From positions 124,001-188,000 of the forward strand of contig NZ_JAFIDN010000002.1 in the NCBI RefSeq assembly GCF_017921895.1: a stretch of 64,000 nt of DNA, written 5' to 3'. Positions 1 through 8,151 of this stretch are shown here, piece after piece. The stretch comes from Natronogracilivirga saccharolytica. GTDB lineage: Bacteria > Bacteroidota > Rhodothermia > Balneolales > Natronogracilivirgulaceae. Position numbers and translations under genes: made by a program. Numbering within the stretch: position 1 is the first letter of the stretch; the number at the start of each line of letters is the position of its first letter. The notes beneath the pieces were generated by a model. That model ran no database searches. It was not told the origin of the DNA and was given only the letters and a program-made list of their open reading frames with translations.

Positions 1-1809
1 ACCTCTGACTACCAGGTCAATTTTCACACCGTTTTCTGCAGCTGCATACAATTCTTCAATAATACCCGGGTCTTCCAGGCTGTTCATTTTTGCAATAATT
101 TGGGCCTTAAATCCTTTGGCTGCCAAATTTCTTTCATGTCTGATGCGCTTTGTCATTTCCATCCGCAAATAGTGAGGTGCCACCAGCATCGTGCTGTATG
201 TCTGGCCCGGGGAATAGCCTGTCAGAAAATTGAACAGATTGGTCGCATCTTTACCGACCTGATCATCAGCGGTGAAAAGGCCCAGATCTTCATAAAGCTG
301 AGCTGTTTTGGGGTGATAATTACCCGTTCCAACATGCACATATCTGCGGATAACATCCGCCTCCCGTCTGACAATTACTGTCAGCTTTGAGTGTATTTTC
401 AGCCCGGCAAGTCCATAGGCAACATGAGCACCGGCCTTTTCAAGCTTATGTACCCATTCAATGTTTCTCTGTTCATCAAAACTTGCCTTCAACTCAACCA
501 GAACGGCAACCTGCTTGCCGTTTTCTGCAGCACGTATAAGCGCATGCATGTGTGGTGAATCATCGGATGTCCGGTACAGTGTCTGCTTTATCGACAGTAC
601 CTCAGAGTCATCTGCCGCTTCATGGACAAACCGCTCCACCGAGGTTGCAAAGCTATGATAGGGGTGATGTACGAGGATGTCTGACTCTCTTATGGAATCA
701 AAAAATGACGAAGTATCGTTTTCCGCTTCACGGCTGAAAGCAGGATGGGTAACCGGTGTCCAGGGTTCATACCTGAGGTGATCAAATCCTTCGATATCAG
801 CAAGTTCCGTAAACTCCGAAAGCCCTACAAGTCCGTCTGCCTCAAAAATATCATCATCCGAAATATTAAGATTATCAGTGAGCAGGTTTTTTATATGATC
901 CGGTGTCTTTCGCTCAACTTCCAGGCGTACGGGTTGTGCAAACCGCCGTTCCCGCAACTCCTCCTCAATCATTTCAAGGAGATCTTCAGCATCTTCCTTG
1001 TTTTTTTCAATATCTGAGTTCCGTGTAACTCTGATTACATGCGATGAAATGATTTCAGCTCCTGTAAAAACTTCCTGAAGGCGGCAGCGTATCAGATCTT
1101 CCAAAGGCAAAAGCACCGCCTCTCCTTCCCGGTCCTCTGTTTCCCGTCTCATATTGCCAGGTATACGAATCCAGCGGGAAATATTGTCGGGCACCTTTAC
1201 TCTTGCAAACAATTGTTCATTTGTAGCCGGGTTTTGAAGCTCAACAATCAAAGAACGGCTTTTGCTGGAAATAAACGGAAACGGGTGAGACTCATCAATA
1301 GCCAGCGGCGTCAGCACCGGATAGACTTGCCGGTAAAAAAAATCGTCGGCATACTTTTTTTGTCCGTCATCCAGATCATCAAAAGAAACAATGAAAACAC
1401 CATTGTCCTGCAGTTTGGGGAGCAACTCTTTTTCGAAAGTTTTTCTTATAACCTTATCCAGGCCCTTAACCTGTTTGCTGATCATCTTCAGCTGACTGGC
1501 CGGAGTTTTTCCATCCAGGGATCGTTTATAAACCCCTGCCATCACCTGGCGTTTCAGTCCCCCCACACGCTTCTGATAAAATTCATCCAGATTACTGGAA
1601 ACAATACCTATAAAGCGAACCCTTTCAAGCAGCGGGTTTCTGCTGTCAAGTGCTTCATTCAAGACCCTTTTGTTAAACTGAAGCAAGCTGAATTCGTAAT
1701 TATGAAAAAGGTCGGGGTCTCTTTTCAGTCTTTTTTTATTCTTGCCCTTGCCATTTTTTTTAATGACAACTGACTGGCTGCTTTCCGGCAAATTCGTGTC
1801 TTCGGCCAT
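1..1809 (-). CDS. ppk1: Polyphosphate kinase 1 (N-terminal 603 codons; 3' end outside window)
   Basis: Catalyses reversible transfer of the ATP gamma-phosphate onto polyphosphate chains. I translated the minus strand from the ATG at 1809; the frame stays open to base 1, so the C-terminal part is missing. The N-terminus is Lys-rich, followed by the PPK N-domain (FHNYEFSLLQFNKRVL, FIGIVSSNLDEFYQKRVGGL) and the middle domain (YPVLTPLAIDESHPFPFIS). Further on are the catalytic parts SIKQTLYRTSD, LKIHSKLTVIVRR with the His expected to be phosphorylated, and HVGTGNYHPKTA. PPK1 proteins are usually about 690-740 aa, so roughly 100 residues lie beyond the edge. It is divergent from ruvB across about 200 bp. 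No phosphatase partner (ppx) is visible. Family identity is secure from motifs. Confidence 0.95.
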   Translation of the reverse strand, partial: MAEDTNLPESSQSVVIKKNGKGKNKKRLKRDPDLFHNYEFSLLQFNKRVLNEALDSRNPLLERVRFIGIVSSNLDEFYQKRVGGLKRQVMAGVYKRSLDGKTPASQLKMISKQVKGLDKVIRKTFEKELLPKLQDNGVFIVSFDDLDDGQKKYADDFFYRQVYPVLTPLAIDESHPFPFISSKSRSLIVELQNPATNEQLFARVKVPDNISRWIRIPGNMRRETEDREGEAVLLPLEDLIRCRLQEVFTGAEIISSHVIRVTRNSDIEKNKEDAEDLLEMIEEELRERRFAQPVRLEVERKTPDHIKNLLTDNLNISDDDIFEADGLVGLSEFTELADIEGFDHLRYEPWTPVTHPAFSREAENDTSSFFDSIRESDILVHHPYHSFATSVERFVHEAADDSEVLSIKQTLYRTSDDSPHMHALIRAAENGKQVAVLVELKASFDEQRNIEWVHKLEKAGAHVAYGLAGLKIHSKLTVIVRREADVIRRYVHVGTGNYHPKTAQLYEDLGLFTADDQVGKDATNLFNFLTGYSPGQTYSTMLVAPHYLRMEMTKRIRHERNLAAKGFKAQIIAKMNSLEDPGIIEELYAAAENGVKIDLVVRG

Positions 1810-2010
1810 ATTCCTTCAATACATTTCAGTTTCTTAATTGCAAATTACAATATACCAACAGTATACCAATGGGTGTATCTTTTCGTAATACTGCCCGGCA
1901 AACTTGCAGACAGACATTAAACGTTAGTCATAAAAACGAATTATGGCAATTGTACCCCTGCGCTAGTTATTTTACGACCGTCAATCAATAACACCGAAAA
2001 CCGAAAAAGT

Positions 2011-3021
2011 GTGGCAAACCCCCTTCTGAATGCAAACGACCGGGATTCCGGTTTCGAACAACAGATACGCCCATCCAGGCTTCAGGATTTCATCGGTCAG
2101 AAAAAAATCATTTCCAATCTGGAAGTATTCATCAAGGCCGCCCGGAACCGCGGTGACGCCCTTGACCATGTGATCCTTTCCGGTCCCCCGGGACTCGGCA
2201 AGACCACCCTGGCTCATATCATAGCAGAAGAAATGGGGGTTCAGATTAAACCCACAACAGGTCCTGTACTTGAAAAACCGGGTGATCTGGCAGGAATGCT
2301 GACCAATCTGGAAAAAGGAGATGTCCTTTTTATCGATGAAATCCACAGGCTGAACCCCATAGTTGAGGAGTACCTGTATTCAGCAATGGAAGACTTTAAG
2401 CTGGATATTGTAATAGACTCGGGACCAAGTGCCCGCAGCGTTCAAATCGATCTGATGCCTTTTACACTGATTGGCGCCACTACCCGAAAAGGATTGCTGA
2501 CATCTCCGTTGCGTGCCCGCTTCGGAATCGATTTAAGGCTGGATTACTACGATACAGAACTGCTTCAGCACATTGCCGTACGATCTGCCGGGATTCTCGG
2601 TCTGAACATTACAGACGAAGGCGCCTATGAGCTTGCCAAAAGAAGCAGAGGAACTCCCAGAATTGTAAACCGGTTGCTGCGAAGAACCCGGGATTTTGCC
2701 GAAGTAGACGGCAAAAGCAAAATTGATGACAAAATTGCCGACAAAGCATTGAACGCTCTTGATGTTGACCCCCGGGGACTGGACGAAATGGACATCCGGA
2801 TTCTGAACAGTATCATCGAAAACTACAAAGGCGGGCCTGTGGGACTCGGTACCCTTGCTGTAGCCGTCGGTGAGGACAAGGGTACGATAGAAGAAGTATA
2901 TGAACCATTTTTGATTCAAGAGGGTTTTCTGCAGCGTACACCAAAAGGGCGGATCACCACTCAAAAAGCCTTTGAATACCTCGGTATTTCCCTGCCCGGC
3001 AGAAACGATTTATTCCAGTAA
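2011..3021 (+). CDS. ruvB: Holliday junction branch migration helicase RuvB
   Basis: The hexameric AAA+ motor that drives branch migration of Holliday junctions together with RuvA. At 336 aa it has normal family length. Walker A is [11 protein letters not shown] (about residues 55-65), Walker B is LFIDEIHRL, sensor 1 is LIGATTRKG, and the arginine-finger segment is SPLRARFGI. The C-terminal winged helix ([27 protein letters not shown]) is complete. The start is GTG at 2011, followed by [23 protein letters not shown], which matches the usual RuvB N-terminus; no upstream ATG fits. ruvA and ruvC are not next to it. metK follows after a 108-bp gap that carries its own promoter-like element, so ruvB is probably monocistronic. 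Confidence 0.97.
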   Translation: MANPLLNANDRDSGFEQQIRPSRLQDFIGQKKIISNLEVFIKAARNRGDALDHVILSGPPGLGKTTLAHIIAEEMGVQIKPTTGPVLEKPGDLAGMLTNLEKGDVLFIDEIHRLNPIVEEYLYSAMEDFKLDIVIDSGPSARSVQIDLMPFTLIGATTRKGLLTSPLRARFGIDLRLDYYDTELLQHIAVRSAGILGLNITDEGAYELAKRSRGTPRIVNRLLRRTRDFAEVDGKSKIDDKIADKALNALDVDPRGLDEMDIRILNSIIENYKGGPVGLGTLAVAVGEDKGTIEEVYEPFLIQEGFLQRTPKGRITTQKAFEYLGISLPGRNDLFQ

Positions 3022-3046
3022 CAGGGCCGGCTTCATTAAATGGCGC

Positions 3047-3079
3047 TTTTTAGAATAGCCGCTCTTTTTTGTATCTTTG
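3047..3079 (+). promoter_or_regulatory. Putative metK promoter (TAnnTTTG type)
   Basis: TATCTTTG at 3072..3079 is a full match to the -7 element TAnnTTTG used by Bacteroidota-type primary sigma factors. A T-rich stretch at 3047..3051 lies about 20 bp upstream, where the poorly conserved -33 element would be. Transcription would begin near 3085, leaving an untranslated leader of about 45 nt. That is too short for the large SAM riboswitch classes, and none is recognisable. Confidence 0.5.
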
Positions 3080-3129
3080 GCAGCTAATCAACAATAATCA
3101 GCAACCACGTACTTTTTCGATAAAAGCCC

Positions 3130-4269
3130 ATGAAAAAACTTTTTACTTCTGAATCGGTATCCGAGGGACACCCGGACAAAGTTTGCGACCAAATTTCCGA
3201 TGCCATTCTTGATGCCATGCTTGAGCAGGATCCCGATTCACGAGTGGCGGTTGAAACCCTTGTAACAACCGGTTTGGTGGTGGTGTCCGGCGAAGTTACC
3301 ACAAAAGCATATGTTGATATACAGGAACTGGTCAGGGATGTCATACGTGAAATCGGTTATACAAAACCGGGGTACCGGTTCGATGCGGAATCTTGCGGCG
3401 TGATGGTCACCATTCACCAGCAGAGTCCGGATATTGCCATGGGGGTAGATAAACTTGGCGCCGGTGACCAGGGTATGATGTTCGGTTTTGCCACCAAAGA
3501 AACTGACACCTTAATGCCCATGTCGCTCCAGTATTCACACAATCTGGTCCGCGAACTGGCAGAAATCCGGAAAAAAACAGATCTGATGCCCTACCTGCGT
3601 CCGGACAGCAAAAGCCAGGTAACAGTCGAGTATGACGAAAATAACCATCCGCTTCGCGTGCATACCATTGTCGTCTCCACTCAGCATGATGATGATATCA
3701 CCCAGGATAAAATTAAGGAAGACATCAGGAAACACCTTATCCCAAGAGCAATCCCGGGTAATCTTGTGGACGATGAAACCATTATTCATGTGAACCCCAC
3801 CGGAAATTTTGTCATTGGTGGGCCGCATGGTGATACCGGTCTGACCGGCCGCAAAATTATTGTAGACACTTATGGTGGCCATGGAGCACACGGTGGCGGT
3901 GCCTTTTCCGGAAAGGATGCTTCCAAAGTGGACAGAAGTGCCGCATATGCCGCCCGTCACATTGCAAAAAATATTGTTGCAGCTGACCTGGCTGATGAGT
4001 GCCTTATTCAGCTCGCTTATGCCATTGGAATTGCCGAACCAGTCTCCATTTCTGTAGATACTTTTGGTACAGGAAAAATCAGTGATGTCAAACTGACAAA
4101 ACTGATCAGAGATAACTTTGACTGCACACCAGAAGGAATCATTAATCGTTTCGGATTAAAGAGACCCATTTTCAAAAAATCGGCTGCCTACGGTCATTTC
4201 GGGCGTGACGAGTTTCCATGGGAGAAACTTGATTACGTCGATAAACTGAAGGCACAGGCAGCTTCCTGA
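3130..4269 (+). CDS. metK: S-adenosylmethionine synthetase
   Basis: Makes S-adenosylmethionine from methionine and ATP in the cytoplasm. The 379-aa protein starts directly with the family signature [19 protein letters not shown], where the ATP-binding His is in EGHPDK. It contains [12 protein letters not shown] (signature 1), [21 protein letters not shown] and [22 protein letters not shown] (signature 2 and the catalytic Lys/Asp cluster). The C-terminus ([15 protein letters not shown]) is complete. A TAnnTTTG promoter-like element precedes it. The rtcB-like gene begins 20 bp after the stop and may be cotranscribed. Confidence 0.98.
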   Translation: MKKLFTSESVSEGHPDKVCDQISDAILDAMLEQDPDSRVAVETLVTTGLVVVSGEVTTKAYVDIQELVRDVIREIGYTKPGYRFDAESCGVMVTIHQQSPDIAMGVDKLGAGDQGMMFGFATKETDTLMPMSLQYSHNLVRELAEIRKKTDLMPYLRPDSKSQVTVEYDENNHPLRVHTIVVSTQHDDDITQDKIKEDIRKHLIPRAIPGNLVDDETIIHVNPTGNFVIGGPHGDTGLTGRKIIVDTYGGHGAHGGGAFSGKDASKVDRSAAYAARHIAKNIVAADLADECLIQLAYAIGIAEPVSISVDTFGTGKISDVKLTKLIRDNFDCTPEGIINRFGLKRPIFKKSAAYGHFGRDEFPWEKLDYVDKLKAQAAS

Positions 4270-4289
4270 TCTGAAACCTTTTTTCATAA

Positions 4290-5594
4290 ATGCTGCAGTA
4301 CATAAAGGGTTATCCGGTTTACGGTGTTCATGATGACAATACCATCCGGCAATTTCTTGATGTGGCAAGCCGGGCTGAGTATGGTGCATTAATGGCCGAT
4401 GGTCATGTGGGCTATGTGATGCCCATCGGCGGTGTTGCTGCCTACAAAAACAAGGTCTCACCTGTTGGCGTAGGTTTTGATATCGGTTGCGGCAACCTTG
4501 CCGTACGGCTGGACTTGCACGTGAACGATCTCAGCCTCGATCCTTTGCTGGATCGCATCGAGAAGCATATTTCTTTTGGTCTTGGTCAAAAAAACCCGGA
4601 TGCACCGAAAGATCATCCGCTTTTTGACAGCGATGACTGGAAAGCGTACGGACCGGAATCCCGCATTGCCGATCTCAGGAAACTGGCCAGAGAGCAGCTT
4701 GGTACGGTCGGTTCCGGGAACCATTATGTTGATATCTTTTCGGATGAGGACGGCAGGGTATGGATCGGCGTACATTTCGGAAGCCGCGGACTGGGTCACA
4801 AAACAGCTACGGGATTCATAAACCTGTCCCAGGACCGCCCCTGGGATGTCAGAGCCGTTGAGAAAGAGGTCCTTCTGGATCTTGACAGCGACCTTGGGGA
4901 TCGTTACTACCGTGCGATGCGTCTTTCAGGGGAGTACGCCAAAGCGGGGCGGGAATGGGTATGTGATGAAGTTGCAAAGCTCGCTGGCGCGAATATCACT
5001 GAAAAGGTGCACAACCACCACAATTATGCATGGAAAGAGAAGCATGCAATAGAAGACAAATCTGACCGCGATAGTAAAATTTCGCCTGTCCACGACCCGG
5101 AATCTGATAATCGCACAAACGGAAATCCGAAGCAATTCCGGACAAATATTCAAAAACAAAAATATGTGGTCATCCGAAAAGGAGCAACTCCGGCATTTCC
5201 GGGCCAGCAAAGCTTTGTAGGTGGAAGTATGGGCGATCCTTCCGTCATTCTGGAAGGAACGGACAGTGATGAGAGCAGGGGTGCATTGTACTCGACTGTT
5301 CACGGAGCCGGACGTGTCATGTCGAGGCGGAAGGCCGCCGGAAAGTACAGAGGCCGAGGTAAAAAGCGAAAACAGGTAAAAGCCGGAGAAGTCACTCCTG
5401 CCATGATGAAAGAGTGGTTGTCAAAAAAAGGCGTAAAACTGAGGGGCGGCGGACTCGACGAGTCACCGCATGTGTATCGCAGATTGACCGATGTGCTCAA
5501 TTACCATCAGAATACCATTCAGATCAAACACTGGCTCAAACCACTTGGGGTTGTTATGGCCGGTCCCGATGTTTACGACCCGTTTCGTGACTGA
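4290..5594 (+). CDS. rtcB: RtcB family RNA-splicing ligase
   Basis: RtcB proteins join RNA 2',3'-cyclic phosphate (or 3'-phosphate) ends to 5'-OH ends using GTP and Mn2+. The 434-aa protein shows ADGHVGYVMPIGGVAAY, the metal-binding VGVGFDIGCGNLAVR, EQLGTVGSGNHYVDI, VHFGSRGLGHK, VHNHHNYAWKE, IRKGATPAFPGQQSFVGGSMGDPS and the segment VHGAGRVMSRRKA that holds the guanylylated His. A Lys/Arg-rich insertion (GKYRGRGKKRKQ) follows that site. No RtcA cyclase, RtcR regulator or archease gene adjoins it. A 2H phosphoesterase gene lies about 13 kb away without obvious linkage. Whether its role is tRNA repair or recovery from rRNA damage cannot be told from the sequence. Confidence 0.93.
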   Translation: MLQYIKGYPVYGVHDDNTIRQFLDVASRAEYGALMADGHVGYVMPIGGVAAYKNKVSPVGVGFDIGCGNLAVRLDLHVNDLSLDPLLDRIEKHISFGLGQKNPDAPKDHPLFDSDDWKAYGPESRIADLRKLAREQLGTVGSGNHYVDIFSDEDGRVWIGVHFGSRGLGHKTATGFINLSQDRPWDVRAVEKEVLLDLDSDLGDRYYRAMRLSGEYAKAGREWVCDEVAKLAGANITEKVHNHHNYAWKEKHAIEDKSDRDSKISPVHDPESDNRTNGNPKQFRTNIQKQKYVVIRKGATPAFPGQQSFVGGSMGDPSVILEGTDSDESRGALYSTVHGAGRVMSRRKAAGKYRGRGKKRKQVKAGEVTPAMMKEWLSKKGVKLRGGGLDESPHVYRRLTDVLNYHQNTIQIKHWLKPLGVVMAGPDVYDPFRD

Positions 5595-5739
5595 TCAATT
5601 TTCTCTTGATTAACAGCATTTATTGTTTTACCAATTACCTTCGGGATTCACAGGTCATATTTCACCACCTTAACTACGTAACTGTGTTCAATTACGTATT
5701 TGCACAACGTGTTGAAAACGGTGTCAACTCCATCAAAAC

Positions 5740-7398
5740 ATGTCCGTTTTAGCCATTGTTGCCGGTACCGCTGCCATTTTATTAAGTGCATACAGGTTTT
5801 ACGGTGCATTCATATCCCGCAAGCTCGGGATTGACAACAAAAACACCACACCCGCTCACAAACAAAAGGATGGCGTTGACTATGTACCAAGCAACCGTTT
5901 TGTGGTACTTGGACATCATTTCGCTTCAATTGCCGGTGCAGGACCCATCGTTGGTCCCGTAATAGCTGTTTCATTCGGCTGGATGCCGGCACTGATCTGG
6001 ATTATTATCGGGGGGATATTTTTTGGTGCCGTCCATGACATCACCTCCATGGTTGCATCACTGCGTCACCGGGGCAAATCAATCGGTGAAATTATCCAGG
6101 AATACATCGGCGATACAGGCAAAAAACTATTCCTCGTCTTTGCATTTGCGACTCTGCTTCTGATAATCGCCGTATTCATGGATATCGTTGCCCGGACCTT
6201 TGTTACCGTACCCGGCGCAGCCTCAGCATCCGTCTTTTTTATATTACTGGCACTTCTGTTTGGAATAGTAATCAACAAAACAGGCGTCCCGTTGTGGATG
6301 AGTACGGGAATCGGTGTCGGGCTTCTCTATTTTTTCGTATATCTTGGCGAAGTCGTTCCCCTTGAAATCGGTTACGGATACTGGATTGCCATTCTTGTGG
6401 CCTATATTTTTCTCGCTGCAGTCACCCCGGTCTCCATTCTTCTCCAGCCTCGTGATTTTCTGAATTCCTTTCTGCTTTACGGGATGATACTTTTCGGGGC
6501 GGCCGGAATCCTGGTTGGCAATCCGAGAATTGAAATGGGTGCTTCCGTACACTTCCAGGTAGATCAGCTTGGTTACCTGTTTCCCGTTTTATTTGTGACC
6601 ATCGCCTGTGGTGCTATCTCCGGTTTTCACTCGCTGGTTGCATCCGGAACCACATCCAAACAAATAAACAGGGAAGAAGATGCCAGAATGATCGGTTTCG
6701 GTGGTATGCTCATTGAAACCCTTCTTGCTGTCATAGCAGTCATGGCTGTTGCCGTCATGACAAGGGCGGATTTCATAACCAGGCTTGCCGATGTGGGTCC
6801 GGTTACTTTGTTTTCTGAAGGGCTTGGAGGATTCATCTCATCGCTCGGAATACCGGCAGAAGTTGCCATCGCTTTTGTTGCATTAACCGTATCAGCATTT
6901 GCTCTTACAACACTTGACACCTGCACACGGCTGGCTCGTTTCGTGATTCAGGAGTATGCTGAAGATCTGAATGAATCCACAGTCCGGCACTTTTTCATGA
7001 ATCGGTTTTTTGTCACTTTTCTGGTAGTTATAATGAGCGGCATGCTCCTTTTCAGCGGTCAGTTTGAGCAGCTTTGGCCCATATTCGGCTCTGCCAATCA
7101 GCTGCTGGCCGCCCTTGCCCTGCTGGCCGGTACCGTATGGCTTGCAAAGATGAACGTCAATCCAATTTTCACGGTCATACCAATGATATTCATGTTCCTG
7201 GTCACCCTGCTTTCGCTCCTGGTTTTTGCCTGGAATCAGTATCAGCAGCAAAGCTGGTTCCTGAGTGTGCTGTCCATCGCTTTGTTTGTCCTCGCTATCG
7301 TCCTGGTAATCATGGCACGAAACAGTCTCAGACAATTCTACCGGCAGGAGCGTCATGATGAAACCAAAGCAGGTGTTAAAACCGTTTCAAATAAGTAG
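5740..7398 (+). CDS. cstA: CstA family carbon-starvation/peptide transporter
   Basis: An integral membrane protein of 552 aa with about 14-16 hydrophobic segments. Family hallmarks are PSNRFVVLGHHFASIAGAGPIVGPVIA near residues 50-75, GAVHDITSMVASLRHRGKSIGEI, and the later GFHSLVASGTTSKQINREEDARMIGFGGMLIE. CstA proteins import peptides or pyruvate under nutrient limitation; the substrate here is not determinable. It is shorter than E. coli CstA (about 700 aa) and resembles the compact form found in many FCB bacteria. The ATG at 5740 opens the first transmembrane helix without a long leader. The hemolysin III-like gene begins 33 bp downstream. Confidence 0.9.
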   Translation: MSVLAIVAGTAAILLSAYRFYGAFISRKLGIDNKNTTPAHKQKDGVDYVPSNRFVVLGHHFASIAGAGPIVGPVIAVSFGWMPALIWIIIGGIFFGAVHDITSMVASLRHRGKSIGEIIQEYIGDTGKKLFLVFAFATLLLIIAVFMDIVARTFVTVPGAASASVFFILLALLFGIVINKTGVPLWMSTGIGVGLLYFFVYLGEVVPLEIGYGYWIAILVAYIFLAAVTPVSILLQPRDFLNSFLLYGMILFGAAGILVGNPRIEMGASVHFQVDQLGYLFPVLFVTIACGAISGFHSLVASGTTSKQINREEDARMIGFGGMLIETLLAVIAVMAVAVMTRADFITRLADVGPVTLFSEGLGGFISSLGIPAEVAIAFVALTVSAFALTTLDTCTRLARFVIQEYAEDLNESTVRHFFMNRFFVTFLVVIMSGMLLFSGQFEQLWPIFGSANQLLAALALLAGTVWLAKMNVNPIFTVIPMIFMFLVTLLSLLVFAWNQYQQQSWFLSVLSIALFVLAIVLVIMARNSLRQFYRQERHDETKAGVKTVSNK

Positions 7399-7431
7399 AT
7401 TTATTCATTCATCATTTTTTTTAATTCGCAG

Positions 7432-8100
7432 ATGAACACAATAGCAAAAATATTCAGCAAAGTCCGGGAACCGGCCAATGCCTATACGCACCTGGCCGGG
7501 GTTTTGCTTTCCATACTGGGTCTGGTACTGTTGCTGCACAGATCGGTCATGTACGGACATCCTGTTCACGTCATATCGTTTACCATATTCGGAAGCAGTA
7601 TGATTCTGTTGTATCTGGCAAGCACCCTCTATCACATGCTTCCACTATCTGACAGGGGAATCCGTTTCATGCGCCGGATTGATCATATTATGATCTATGT
7701 CATGATTGCAGGAACCTACACACCAATAACACTGATAGTTCTGGAAGGTTATCTTGGCTGGGCGCTGTTTACCATCATATGGGCTGTAGCCGTACTTGGC
7801 ATACTCTTTAAACTGGTTTGGTTCAACGCCCCGAAATGGATATCCCTGCTTATTTACCTGTCGATGGGATGGCTCGCACTTGCCGTATTTCCCGCACTAT
7901 GGGATGTATTCTCCCTCAGTGCCATTTTGTGGATTTTCCTGGGAGGACTGGCTTACACCATCGGAGCCGTTATCTATGGATTCAAATGGCCTAACCCGTC
8001 ACCTGTTCATTTCAACTTTCACGCTATCTGGCACATTATGGTGATGATCGGCAGCTTCTGCTTTTTCTGGCTGATGTATCAATATGTCGTATATTACTGA
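7432..8100 (+). CDS. Hemolysin III / PAQR family membrane protein (YqfA/TrhA-like)
   Basis: A small polytopic protein of 222 aa with seven predicted transmembrane helices. It keeps the conserved polar residues of the PAQR/hemolysin III family: N-terminal EPANAYTHLAGVLLS, STLYHMLPLSD, the RRIDHIMIYVMIAGTYTPITL block, and the C-terminal HFNFHAIWHIMVMIGSFCFF with two His spaced to bind zinc. Despite the name, bacterial members are thought to affect membrane homeostasis and not lysis. It closely follows cstA and precedes a large secreted peptidase-like gene by 51 bp. Confidence 0.88.
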   Translation: MNTIAKIFSKVREPANAYTHLAGVLLSILGLVLLLHRSVMYGHPVHVISFTIFGSSMILLYLASTLYHMLPLSDRGIRFMRRIDHIMIYVMIAGTYTPITLIVLEGYLGWALFTIIWAVAVLGILFKLVWFNAPKWISLLIYLSMGWLALAVFPALWDVFSLSAILWIFLGGLAYTIGAVIYGFKWPNPSPVHFNFHAIWHIMVMIGSFCFFWLMYQYVVYY

Positions 8101-8151
8101 ATGAAAGCTGCTGATTTTCCTTCCATGACCGCTGTTTTATCATAATTTCTC

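Noticed and set aside
3021-3129. Possible SAM riboswitch before metK
   Set aside because: The leader after the promoter-like element is only about 45 nt and shows no recognisable SAM-binding fold.
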